The notes below the pieces were generated by a model. That model was not told the DNA's origin. It did no database searches and was given only the letters and a program-made list of their open reading frames with translations. Source: Thioalkalivibrio sp. XN8 (GTDB lineage Bacteria > Pseudomonadota > Gammaproteobacteria > Steroidobacterales > XN24). From it: DNA of 64,000 bases. This document shows positions 1-7,903 of this stretch, piece by piece. A program made the position numbers and the translations under genes. The first letter of the stretch is position 1; each line of letters begins with the position of its first letter. The stretch is taken from positions 1 through 64,000 of the forward strand of contig NZ_JAALFH010000008.1 in NCBI RefSeq assembly GCF_011058255.1, given 5' to 3'.

Positions 1-1043
1 CGCGCGCCCAGCGCGCCGAAGGCGAGCCGCCCGCGGCGGCCCGAGACCTTGCCGCCGAAGTCGATGTCGACGGGATTGCCGGCCTCGTCGAGGCCGATGC
101 GGCGAGAGAAGAAGGGCAGCGGCGACTGGCCGAGGCCGGCAAAGCGGAACAGCGCCGTATCCTGCAGGAAGAACTCGCGCTTCTCGGGAAAGAACAGGGG
201 GAAGCGCGTCAGGTTGACGCGCTGCTCGTCGACCTCGGCCTCGGCGAAGTCGGTGTTGATGGTCAGCGCCGCGGTGATCGCCGGCGTGACCTGGTAGAAC
301 ACGTCGAGGCCCGGCGTCAACTCGGTGTCGCTGCCGGCGCCCTCGTGGTCGCGGGTTCCGCGCAGCGCCAGGTAAGGCTCCAGCCGCACGCCCAGACCGG
401 GGGCGACGACCGGGACACCGGCCAGGGGCATGGTGTCGGCGAGCGAGCTGATCGGCGTCTCCCGCAGGCCGCCGGCGAGGCGCACCCGCTCGTTGGCGCG
501 CGCGATCCGCCGTTCCACGTTCACGCCCCAGCGTGTCGCCTGCGGCTCGACCGACAGGGTGGTGAAGGGAATGGCGATTTCCACGGTCCAGCCGGCCTCG
601 TGCAGCCGCGCCGCCGCGCGCCAGCGCCCGTCCCAGTCGAAATCCTCGCCCCGGCCCTCGAAGATCATGGCGTCACTGCGCGCGCCCAGCGGGTTGACGC
701 GAAACAGGTAGCCCTCGCGGGTCCGGCCGTGCGGGTCGAGCACCACCGTGACGTGGTCGTCGAAGAACAGCTCGCTGTCGCGCTGCAGCTGCCGCGCCAC
801 GATGCCCTCCGGCGCGTCGTCGAAGGCCGCGACGGCGATGAAGAGGTGCGCGTCGTCGTAAGCCAGCCGCACGACCGTGCGCTGGCTGCCGGGCGCGCCC
901 GGCACCGGCTGGCTCTGGCGCAGGTCGTCCAGCGCCGCGGCGCGCTGCCAGGCCGCCTCGTCCAGCACGCCATCGAGGCGGATGCGCTCGTCGGCGGCGA
1001 GGCCTGTCAGCACGGCGGCGATGCCCGCGAGATGAATCATCAT
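1..1043 (-). CDS. CBM9-like / DUF5916 outer-membrane protein (partial)
   Basis: The gene runs off the left edge, so only the first ~347 residues are seen. The N-terminal half reads as a CBM9-like carbohydrate-binding domain (LDGVLDEAAWQRA near residue 20, then FFDDHVTVVLDPHGR). The second half begins the DUF5916 region, which in this family is an outer-membrane beta barrel (NTDFAEAEVDEQ, FFPEKREFFLQ). The start chosen is the ATG at 1043, whose ATGA overlaps the stop of the upstream PepSY gene and implies translational coupling. Its place at the end of an iron-uptake operon suggests a role at the outer membrane, but the ligand is unknown. The alternative in-frame ATG at 1040 would change the protein by one residue. 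Confidence 0.85.
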   Translation of the reverse strand, partial: MMIHLAGIAAVLTGLAADERIRLDGVLDEAAWQRAAALDDLRQSQPVPGAPGSQRTVVRLAYDDAHLFIAVAAFDDAPEGIVARQLQRDSELFFDDHVTVVLDPHGRTREGYLFRVNPLGARSDAMIFEGRGEDFDWDGRWRAAARLHEAGWTVEIAIPFTTLSVEPQATRWGVNVERRIARANERVRLAGGLRETPISSLADTMPLAGVPVVAPGLGVRLEPYLALRGTRDHEGAGSDTELTPGLDVFYQVTPAITAALTINTDFAEAEVDEQRVNLTRFPLFFPEKREFFLQDTALFRFAGLGQSPLPFFSRRIGLDEAGNPVDIDFGGKVSGRRGRLAFGALGA

Positions 1044-2350
1044 CGAATCCTGCCGAGCAGCCAGAACCAGCCGCCGATGATAGCGAAGGTCGCCAGCAGC
1101 CAGGCGAGCATGAACCAGCGCACCCCGGGGGCCAGGTCCGGGCGGTGCGCGACGCCATCCACGGTGTAGCCGTAGACGGCCGCCTGGTCGAGCCCGGCCC
1201 AGGTAGCCAGCGCCAACAGCCCCGCCGAGGCCGCCAGCGCCGGCGTCATGATCCGCCAGCGGTAGCGCTGGTCGGAGTCGCGGAGCAGGCGCCCGGCGTG
1301 CAGCCAGGCGCCGGTGAGGATCAGCCCGCTCAGCATGAGGCCGAACAGGAACCACAGCGACTTGGTCCACAAGCCGCCGAAATCGCCGAAGTGCAGCGGG
1401 TCGGCGGTCTCCGACCAGCGCCAGTACAGCGGCAGGCGGCCGGCCGACTGGTCGTACAGGACGGCGCCGGCCCGCAGGTCGAGATGCAGCTGGTTGGCGC
1501 GGTCGCGCACCAGCAGGTGCCCGGCCTGGCCCTCCAGGTAGAGCGCGCCCTCGTGATAGAAGGCGTAGCCGAGCTGGCGGATCTCCAGGTCCGGGCGCGC
1601 CGCGCGCGCCTGTTCGAGCAGCGTCGCCAGCGGCAGCGGGTCGCCCGCCTCCGCCGCCGGGGCAGGGATCTGGCGCACGGCCGCATCCCCGACGCCGGCG
1701 TGGCTGAACTTGCCGTCGATGGCGTCCACCCGCAGCAGCTCGAAACCGTACCAGACGCTGGTCAGGCCGATCAGCAGCACGAAGGGCAGCGACCACAGCC
1801 CGGTGGTCCGGTGCAGCCCGCTCCAGTAGCCGTGGCCGCGGCCGCGGGGCATGAAGAAAAAGCGCCGCCACCAGCGCCGGTAGAAGAACAGCGCCGAGAC
1901 CATCGACAGCAGCAGGAACAGGGCGAACACCGACACCACGTAGATGCCGATCGAGCCCATGAAGAAGGACATGTGGAGGTTGCGCAGGAAGCGGTGCAGG
2001 GTGTAGGTGCTGGTGTCGCCGAGGACGGCGGCGCGGTAGGGATCGACGTAGACGAAGCGCGCCTGGCCGCGCGCGTCGAAGATGTGCGCGACCGCCGCGC
2101 TGCGGGCGTAGCGCGGGGCCTCGAGGCCGCTGATCTCCGCCCCCGGGCGCGATGCGCGCACGGCCTCCTCCCATTCCTTCCAGCCGGTCCGGTTCTCGGC
2201 CGGCGACACGCGCGCTTGGGGGGTGACCAGCCAGTCGAGCTCGTGCGCGAACACCGCGAAGGTGCCGCTCCAGCAGATCACGAACAGCACCAGCCCGGCG
2301 GCCACGCCGGTGCAGCTGTGCACCAGGAAGAACAGCCGCGAGCGCTTCAC
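1040..2350 (-). CDS. PepSY-associated transmembrane protein
   Basis: This 436-residue inner-membrane protein of the PepSY_TM family is typically found beside TonB-dependent siderophore receptors and is thought to act as a ferric-siderophore reductase or periplasmic partner. It has an N-terminal membrane segment (residues ~8-35), a periplasmic PepSY-like part, HRFLRNLHMSFF before the second membrane segment, GLHRTTGLW before the third, and two more membrane helices near the C-terminus. It lies 67 bases downstream of the TonB receptor and overlaps the next gene by 4 bases. The role is inferred from family and operon, and the substrate is not known. Confidence 0.88.
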   Translation of the reverse strand: MKRSRLFFLVHSCTGVAAGLVLFVICWSGTFAVFAHELDWLVTPQARVSPAENRTGWKEWEEAVRASRPGAEISGLEAPRYARSAAVAHIFDARGQARFVYVDPYRAAVLGDTSTYTLHRFLRNLHMSFFMGSIGIYVVSVFALFLLLSMVSALFFYRRWWRRFFFMPRGRGHGYWSGLHRTTGLWSLPFVLLIGLTSVWYGFELLRVDAIDGKFSHAGVGDAAVRQIPAPAAEAGDPLPLATLLEQARAARPDLEIRQLGYAFYHEGALYLEGQAGHLLVRDRANQLHLDLRAGAVLYDQSAGRLPLYWRWSETADPLHFGDFGGLWTKSLWFLFGLMLSGLILTGAWLHAGRLLRDSDQRYRWRIMTPALAASAGLLALATWAGLDQAAVYGYTVDGVAHRPDLAPGVRWFMLAWLLATFAIIGGWFWLLGRIR

Positions 2351-2365
2351 GACCGGAAACGAAGC

Positions 2366-2389
2366 AGGCGCGGCCCGAAAGCCGCGCCT
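2366..2389 (-). promoter_or_regulatory. intercistronic hairpin
   Basis: GGCGCGGC and GCCGCGCC form a perfect 8-bp stem around a 6-base loop, extended by one A-T pair. It sits in the 67-base gap between the TonB receptor stop and the PepSY start. No proper T-run follows on either strand, so it looks more like an mRNA-stabilising or attenuating hairpin than a full terminator. Confidence 0.45.
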
Positions 2390-2417
2390 TCATTGGCAAC
2401 TCCGGCCGGTCTCACCA

Positions 2418-4850
2418 TCAGAGCTTCATGTCGAGCCGCAGGTAGACCGTGCGCGGGGCGCCGGCAAAGGCGATGCCTTCGCCGAACCCGCTGACGTAGT
2501 ACTCCTCGTCGAGCAGGTTGCGCACGCCGCCCTGCAGCGCCATGGGCATCCCGCCGGCCGCGAAGCTGTAGTTGAGCGCCAGGTCCATCGTGGTGTAGCT
2601 GGGCAGGGTGACGGTGTTGCGGCCGCCGGTGAAACGCTTGCCCTCGTAGAACACGCCCCCGCCCGCTTCGAGGCGGCCCGAGGCGCGCTCGAACAGGGTG
2701 TAGTTGAGCCAGATGCTGGCCTCGTGCTCCGGTACGTTGGGCAGGCGGTTGCCCTGGTTGCCGTTATTGTCTTCCGTGATCTCGTTGTCGAGGTAGGCGT
2801 AGCTGGCCGCGATGCGGGTGCGCGGCGAGAGCTGCCCACTGAGCCCGGCTTCGAAGCCGCGCGAGCGGGCTTCGCCGATCTGCTCGTCGAGCAGTGTGTC
2901 CGGGTTGACTGTGACCAGGTTCTCCTGGACCAGTTCGTAAACGGCGACCGTCGCTGACAGCGCGCCCCCGAAGAAGTCGTGCTTGTAGCCGGCCTCGAGC
3001 TGGCTCGCCTCCAGCGGGTCGCGATTCGCCTCGTCGAAGCTGAAGGACTGCTCGAAGGAGGAGCTGTACGTGAGATAGAACGAAGACGCCGGCGTGAGCT
3101 TGTACAGCACGCCCAGGCGCGGGTCGACGCTGTCCGGGTTCTCCTCGAAGGTGAAGAAAGGGTCCTCGTAAACGTAGTCGAGCTCGGTGTACCGCAGCCC
3201 GGCGAGCAGCTTGAGCTGCTCGGTCGCCCACACCTCGGCCTGGGTGTAGAAGCCATAGGTGTCGGTGGTGTCGGTGGCCGACGCGAACAGCGAGATACCC
3301 GGGTCGTTCTGCGGCGGCAGCGCCACGCCGGTGTCCGGGTCGAGCACGTTGACGAAATCGAAGTTGGTGATGTTGCCGAAGCCCGGCGGCGTGTGCTTGA
3401 ACTCGGTCTGGCGGATGTCGGCGCCGAACAGCAGCCGCCAGTCGGTCGCGCCCCAGGCGAATTCGTGGATCACGTTCGCCTCGTACTGCAGGTCGGTGGA
3501 TTCGTAGCTGCGCAGGCTGACGCTGCGGCGCACGGTGTCGTCGGCGGCGACCTGCTGGCCCAGGCTGCCGAAGGGTCGCAGCGCGAAGGACAGGTGATCG
3601 GTGAGGTGCCAGGTCAGCGCGCTGTCGATGCGCGTCGCGTCGGAGAGCTGGTAGGTGCCGCGCAGCTCAGCGCTGTAGTCCTCGGTCAGCTTCTCGTTGT
3701 CGGCGCTGCCGAGCTGGGCGTCGAGCGGAATGCGCGCGTCAGGGCGGCCGTTGCGCGTCGGGATGCCGAACAGGAAGCTCTCGTCGTTCCTGAGGTAACT
3801 CAGGTCCAGGTCGAGGCGCAGCCGGTCGCCGGCGCCAAGGTAGGACAGCGACGGCGCGATGAAGAACTGCTCGCGGTCGGTGGTGTCGACGAAGGTGTCG
3901 CCGCCTTCGGCCGAGGCGATGAAGCGGTACAGCAGCTGGTCGCTGGCGCCGACCGGGCCGGTGAAGTCGACGCTGCCGAAGCCCTCGGCGCCGCTGCCCG
4001 AGGCCACGGCGCTGGCGCCGACCGAGAGCGAGGCCGCGGCTTCCGCCTGCGGGCGCTTGGTCTGGACGTTGACGAAGCCACCGGGGGCGAGGTCGCCGTA
4101 GAGCACCGAGAACGGCCCCTTCAGCACTTCCACGCTCTCGACGTTGGCCAGGCTGAGCGGGCCGGTGGAGCGCCGCTGCACGCCGTTGACCCGGATCAGC
4201 AGCGAGTTGAAGCCGCGAATGGAGAAGGATTCCTGCACCGAGACATTGGCGGCGTTGGCGCCGGCGCCCACGCCGGCGACGTTGCGCAGGGCTTCTTCGA
4301 CCGTGCGCGCATTCTGGTCGCGGATCACCGCCTCAGTAACCACGGCGACCGAGGCGGGCGTCTCCACCAGCGGCGCATCCGTCTTCATGGCGGAACTGAT
4401 CCATTCCGCGCGGTAACCGCTGTTGCGCGAGGGCCGCCAGCCTTCCACGCGGATGGCGTCGACCATCATCGGCCCGGCGGGCGCGGCCGCGAGCACCAAG
4501 GTGTCGGGACCGGTGAAGCGGTACACGATCCCGCTGTCGGCCAGCAGCATGCGCAGCGCGAGCTCGGGGGTGAACTGCCCCTGCAGCGCCGGGGCCTGCT
4601 TGCCGGCGACCAGGCCGGGGGGGTAGGACAGGTTGAGGTTCGCCTCGCTGGCCAGCCGGGTCAGCGACTGCTCCAACGGCCCGGCCGGGATGGAGAAAGA
4701 CTGTGCGCCGGCCGCGGCGGCCGGCTGCGCGGGGGCGTCCTGGGCCGGGGCGGACGCCGGCAGGGCCAGGGCGGCGAGCACGGCGAGGGCCGCGGCGGCC
4801 GCCAGGCCGGCGCGAGATGCGGAGGAAGAGGCGTGATGGTTGACTTGCAT
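2418..4850 (-). CDS. TonB-dependent siderophore receptor with STN signalling domain
   Basis: This outer-membrane receptor for a ferric siderophore-like ligand is energised by TonB and doubles as the signal sensor for the adjacent sigma/anti-sigma pair. The start at 4850 gives a clean signal peptide (MQVNHHASS, alanine/leucine core, APAQDAPAQ); an ATG at 4898 would add 16 residues before it. After the signal comes an STN domain (FSIPAGPLEQSLTRLASEAN to the TLVLAA strand). It is followed by a plug domain (IRDQNARTVEEALRNVAGV, SFSIRGFN, VEVLKGPFSVLYGDLAPGG) and a beta barrel ending in YLRLDMKL, with a terminal aromatic/hydrophobic strand. About 810 residues is normal for FpvA/FhuE-type receptors. 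The ligand cannot be assigned. Confidence 0.93.
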   Translation of the reverse strand: MQVNHHASSSASRAGLAAAAALAVLAALALPASAPAQDAPAQPAAAAGAQSFSIPAGPLEQSLTRLASEANLNLSYPPGLVAGKQAPALQGQFTPELALRMLLADSGIVYRFTGPDTLVLAAAPAGPMMVDAIRVEGWRPSRNSGYRAEWISSAMKTDAPLVETPASVAVVTEAVIRDQNARTVEEALRNVAGVGAGANAANVSVQESFSIRGFNSLLIRVNGVQRRSTGPLSLANVESVEVLKGPFSVLYGDLAPGGFVNVQTKRPQAEAAASLSVGASAVASGSGAEGFGSVDFTGPVGASDQLLYRFIASAEGGDTFVDTTDREQFFIAPSLSYLGAGDRLRLDLDLSYLRNDESFLFGIPTRNGRPDARIPLDAQLGSADNEKLTEDYSAELRGTYQLSDATRIDSALTWHLTDHLSFALRPFGSLGQQVAADDTVRRSVSLRSYESTDLQYEANVIHEFAWGATDWRLLFGADIRQTEFKHTPPGFGNITNFDFVNVLDPDTGVALPPQNDPGISLFASATDTTDTYGFYTQAEVWATEQLKLLAGLRYTELDYVYEDPFFTFEENPDSVDPRLGVLYKLTPASSFYLTYSSSFEQSFSFDEANRDPLEASQLEAGYKHDFFGGALSATVAVYELVQENLVTVNPDTLLDEQIGEARSRGFEAGLSGQLSPRTRIAASYAYLDNEITEDNNGNQGNRLPNVPEHEASIWLNYTLFERASGRLEAGGGVFYEGKRFTGGRNTVTLPSYTTMDLALNYSFAAGGMPMALQGGVRNLLDEEYYVSGFGEGIAFAGAPRTVYLRLDMKL

Positions 4851-4877
4851 GGTTCCGGTATCCAGTAGCTGATGAAT

Positions 4878-4890
4878 GCCAATAATTGGC
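4878..4890. promoter_or_regulatory. inverted repeat upstream of receptor gene
   Basis: GCCAAT-A-ATTGGC is a perfect 13-base palindrome. It sits inside a looser outer pair, GAATGC/GCATTC, that spans 4874-4900 just upstream of the receptor start. It is AT-rich compared with its surroundings and in the right place for an operator or promoter element, but it does not match a Fur box and its binding protein is unknown. Confidence 0.35.
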
Positions 4891-4907
4891 GTTTGCATTC
4901 ACCTATG

Positions 4908-4921
4908 CCGGACGAGTCCGG
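4908..4921. other. short GC-rich hairpin between fecR-like and receptor genes
   Basis: CCGGAC-GA-GTCCGG is a perfect 6-bp stem 23 bases after the fecR-like stop. The T-run lies before the stem in the direction of transcription, so it is not a canonical terminator. It may reduce read-through between the regulatory genes and the receptor. Confidence 0.35.
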
Positions 4922-4943
4922 AAAAAGGGACAGGGCCGCGCGT

Positions 4944-5912
4944 TCAGCGCACGGTGACGGTGACCCAGAACGGAGCGCGGCGCTCGACCCGCACCGGCAG
5001 GGTCTCGCCGAGCAGGTCGAGAATGCGGTCGGTGTCCTCCAGCTGGAATACCCCCGACAGCCGCAGGTCCGCCACCGCCGGGTCGCAGCGCAGGACGCCG
5101 GGCCGGTAGCGGGCCAGCTCCGCCACGAAATCGCCCAGGCGCTGGTTCCTGCTGACCAGCTGCCCCCGAGTCCAGGCCGAGGCGCCGGTGTCGTGGGCTG
5201 CGGCCGGGAACACCCGCAGGCGGTCGAAGGCCAGCGTGTTACCCGCTTCCAGGCGGTGCGCCGGCCCGCCCGCGCCCGGCTGGACCGCGACTGCGTCGGC
5301 GAACACGCTGACGCCGGTGCGCCCGTCGCCGGTCTCGCGGACGCTGAACCGGGTGCCGAGGGCGCGGATCGTGCCGTGCGCCGTTTCGACCAGGAGGGCA
5401 CGGGGGTCGGACTTGCTCCCGGCGGCGGTCGCGACCAGGATCTCGCCCTCGACCAGCACCAGCCGGCGCTCCTTGTCGGACCAGGCCAGCCGCACGGCCG
5501 AAGCCGTGTTCAGCGTGAGCCGGCTGCCGTCCGGCAGCGTCACGTCCTCCCGTTCGCCGGTGGCGGTGCGATAGTCGGCGTGCCAGCCGGGCGCCTGCAG
5601 CCAGGCGGCGTAGCCCGCCGGGGCCGCGACCGCGAGGATCGCCAGCGATTTCAGCACCGAGCGGCGGTCCAGCCGGTGGCGCCCCAGCACCTCCGCACCA
5701 AGGCCGGGGGGGACGTCCCGCAGCATGCGCTGCAACTCGAGCGCAGCCTGCCAGGCCTGCTCGTGGGCCGCGCTGCGTCGCCGCCAGGCCTCCAGTTGCG
5801 CCGCCTCATCGGCGTCGAGGGCGCGCTGCCGGGCAAGGGCCAGCCACCCGGCGGCCTCGTCCAGGATCGGGGGCGATACCGCGGCGTCGCTTACAGCAGC
5901 GCTGCGAGACAT
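4944..5912 (-). CDS. FecR-family anti-sigma / sigma regulator
   Basis: This 322-residue inner-membrane regulator is predicted to hold the adjacent ECF sigma factor and to relay the receptor's STN signal across the membrane. It has a cytoplasmic N-terminal DUF4880-like part (EAAGWLALARQRALDADEAA), a single membrane segment around residues 85-105 (SLAILAVAAPAGYAAWL), and a periplasmic FecR domain (REDVTLPDGSRLTLNTAS, VETAHGTIRALGTRFSV). A C-terminal secretin/STN-like tail follows (DRILDLLGETLPVRVE). Its start lies 22 bases inside the sigma-factor gene, as is usual for fecI-fecR pairs. Confidence 0.92.
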   Translation of the reverse strand: MSRSAAVSDAAVSPPILDEAAGWLALARQRALDADEAAQLEAWRRRSAAHEQAWQAALELQRMLRDVPPGLGAEVLGRHRLDRRSVLKSLAILAVAAPAGYAAWLQAPGWHADYRTATGEREDVTLPDGSRLTLNTASAVRLAWSDKERRLVLVEGEILVATAAGSKSDPRALLVETAHGTIRALGTRFSVRETGDGRTGVSVFADAVAVQPGAGGPAHRLEAGNTLAFDRLRVFPAAAHDTGASAWTRGQLVSRNQRLGDFVAELARYRPGVLRCDPAVADLRLSGVFQLEDTDRILDLLGETLPVRVERRAPFWVTVTVR

Positions 5913-6415
5913 TGCCGGTAAGCCTGTTGCATGTAGCGCTTCACGGTGCGCTCGGACACGCCCATGCGCCGGCCGATGGCGGCGTAGCCGAGCCCGTCGA
6001 GCTGGGACAGCAGGAAGGCCCGGCGGACCGGCGCCGACAGCCGGTCGAGGAGCTTGTCGATGCGGTCCAGGGTCTCGAGCAGGATCTCGCGCTCCTCGGC
6101 GGACAGCGCGGTGGGGTCGGGCCGGGCCGAGAGCGCGTCGAGGAAGGCTCGCTCCAGGTCACGCCGGCGCAGGTGATCCACCAGCAGGCCGCCCGCGATG
6201 ACGCGCAGGAAGGCGCGCGGCTGGCGCAGCGGCGAGCGCTGCAGCTCCTCACGCCGGGCCACGACCCGGACAAAGGTGTCCTGGGCCAGGTCGGCGGCGG
6301 CGTCCGGGCAGCCCAGGCGCGACTGCAGCCAGTGACGCAGCCAGCCGTGGTGGTCGACGTAGACGCGCTCGAGTACGCCGGAAGGGTTTTTCAGGGAAGC
6401 CGCGCGGGTGTTCAT
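5891..6415 (-). CDS. FecI-type ECF RNA polymerase sigma factor
   Basis: This 174-residue ECF sigma factor presumably directs transcription of the receptor operon when the receptor binds its ligand. Region 2 is seen at CPDAAADLAQDTFVRVV (residues ~35-52), and the region 4 helix-turn-helix at LGYAAIGRRMGVSERTVKRY near the C-terminus. Length and FecR partner match the iron-starvation sigma group. A Fur-box-like sequence 16 bases upstream of the start suggests iron repression. Confidence 0.93.
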   Translation of the reverse strand: MNTRAASLKNPSGVLERVYVDHHGWLRHWLQSRLGCPDAAADLAQDTFVRVVARREELQRSPLRQPRAFLRVIAGGLLVDHLRRRDLERAFLDALSARPDPTALSAEEREILLETLDRIDKLLDRLSAPVRRAFLLSQLDGLGYAAIGRRMGVSERTVKRYMQQAYRQCLAALL

Positions 6416-6430
6416 GAGCAGCTATTAATA

Positions 6431-6449
6431 CAAACAAGAATCATTTGCA
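6431..6449 (-). promoter_or_regulatory. putative Fur box
   Basis: Read on the minus strand the site is TGCAAATGATTCTTGTTTG, close to the GCAAATGATAATCATTTGC form of the Fur operator, with a good left half and a weaker right half. It lies 16-34 bases before the ATG of the FecI-type sigma gene, in a short AT-rich patch of otherwise GC-rich DNA. The context of a FecI/FecR/receptor operon makes Fur control likely. Confidence 0.62.
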
Positions 6450-6528
6450 TCTTAGCGCGGCCCGGTTCGGGCTGTCGATAGTAGAAGCCACTATCAATTG
6501 GGGCCGGCGGACAGGCCCTCGCTCCGGC

Positions 6529-7374
6529 CTACCCCCAGAGCATGCCCACCAGCCGGTCCCCGACCGCGGGCGCGGTCCAGTAGGCGGCGTGGGCGGTGAG
6601 CCAGCGGGTGCGGGTGCGCACATGGTGGCCCTGCAGCAGCCAGCCGGCGGCGTCGGTGTGGTCGCGGTAGCGGCGCTCGACCGGGCTCTCGGACTCGGTG
6701 CACACCATGCACTCGCCGAACACGCGGCCGGTCACGACCGGGTCGTGGCGGCTGAAGAAGTTGTGCCAGGGGAAGCGCTCGCAGTCGGAGGGCACCGGGC
6801 GGAGCGGGATGCGCGGGAAGACGTGCAGCCCGAAGAGCCTGAAGTCCAGCCCCAGCGGGCTGCCGAGCGTGACCAGGCCCTGCGTCGCCCAGAGGCGGCG
6901 GTCGTCGCCGGCGAAATGCTGCGGCGACTCCTCGAGCAGCTCGTTGACCGCCTGCAGGGCGTAGACCGTGCCGAGGCTGTGGGCCACCACCAGCACGCGG
7001 TGGCCGGCGGCGTGCGACTCGAGGATCGACGCCTTCAGGCCGGCGCGGACCGCGGCCGCCGTGCTGCCGTCGGCCACGCCGAGCAGCACGTCGCCGACCA
7101 GGTCCACCGCCGTGGCCAGCGCGAAGCCCGCCAGCGGACGGCCGCGGGCGATGGCCAGCGAGACCAGCTTCCCGAGCTGTACCGTCGGGTGGCGGTCCTT
7201 GGTGGACTCGTAGACGTACTGGCGGACCTCGAAGTCCTCGGCGATGTTGCGGGCGGCGAGGGCGGTCGCGACCAGCTGCCGGATCTTCTTCTCCGCCTTG
7301 ACCTGGCTGGCGCGGCCGCGCTGCGCGCCGTGGACGACGAGGAGGTGGGGCGGCTGGTTCAGGTCCACGGCCAT
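6529..7374 (-). CDS. alpha/beta-fold hydrolase, lipase-like
   Basis: This 281-residue predicted cytoplasmic serine hydrolase has the nucleophile elbow VAHSLGT (Ser133), an oxyanion-side HGAQRG near residue 15, and a C-terminal stretch (SRHDPVVTGRVFGE, YRDHTDAAGWL) that supplies likely Asp and His residues. The layout resembles the lipase-like PGAP1/DUF676 hydrolases. There is no signal peptide. It is transcribed in the same direction as the downstream sigma gene but 113 bases away, with the Fur box between, so it is probably independent. The substrate is unknown. Confidence 0.75.
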   Translation of the reverse strand: MAVDLNQPPHLLVVHGAQRGRASQVKAEKKIRQLVATALAARNIAEDFEVRQYVYESTKDRHPTVQLGKLVSLAIARGRPLAGFALATAVDLVGDVLLGVADGSTAAAVRAGLKASILESHAAGHRVLVVAHSLGTVYALQAVNELLEESPQHFAGDDRRLWATQGLVTLGSPLGLDFRLFGLHVFPRIPLRPVPSDCERFPWHNFFSRHDPVVTGRVFGECMVCTESESPVERRYRDHTDAAGWLLQGHHVRTRTRWLTAHAAYWTAPAVGDRLVGMLWG

Positions 7375-7423
7375 GAGGGGAGTTTATAGTGTGCGGGCAC
7401 CCGCAACGAACGAGCCGCCCGCC

Positions 7424-7897
7424 ATGACCCCCCTCCCCACCGCAGAATCCGTCTGGGACTACCCGCGCCCGCCGCGCATCGAGCGCATCGACTGGCCGCT
7501 GAAGGTCGAAGACACCGGCATGGTCATCGCGGCGACAACGAACGGCATCCGGGTGCTCGAGACCTCGCATCCGCCGTGTTTCTACTTCCCGCCGGGAGAC
7601 GTGGATTTCTCCCGGCTCGAGCCCAGCCCCACGCGCACCTTCTGCGAGTGGAAAGGCCAGGCGCGCTACTGGCACCTGCGCACCGAGAGCGGGCTGGTGC
7701 GGGACGCCTGCTGGGCCTACCCGGACCCGGTGGACGAGCGGATCCGCGATCACGTCTCGTTCTACGCCGGGCGGGTCGAGGCCTGCTACGTGGCCGGCGA
7801 GCGCGTGCAGCCGCAGGAAGGCGACTTCTACGGCGGCTGGATTACCTCCTGGGTGAAGGGGCCGTTCAAGGGCGGGCCCGGGACGCGGGGCTGGTAG
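7424..7897 (+). CDS. DUF427 domain protein
   Basis: This 157-residue protein belongs to the DUF427 family, recognised by WDYPRPPRIE, FYFPPGDVDFSRL, FCEWKGQARYW and the C-terminal DFYGGWITSWVKGPFKG. The family is cytoplasmic, common in bacteria and fungi, and has no settled function. The ATG at 7424 is the start that gives a family-length protein; upstream codons in the frame lie in the intergenic promoter. It is 6 bases before the SDR/DUF2867 gene, so the two are likely co-transcribed. Confidence 0.88.
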   Translation: MTPLPTAESVWDYPRPPRIERIDWPLKVEDTGMVIAATTNGIRVLETSHPPCFYFPPGDVDFSRLEPSPTRTFCEWKGQARYWHLRTESGLVRDACWAYPDPVDERIRDHVSFYAGRVEACYVAGERVQPQEGDFYGGWITSWVKGPFKGGPGTRGW

Positions 7898-7903
7898 GCG
7901 GCG

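Noticed and set aside
2979-4868. 629-codon open frame on the plus strand opposite the TonB receptor gene
   Set aside because: It is the antisense of the receptor gene, arginine/valine/glycine-rich with no domain; such long shadows are expected at this G+C.
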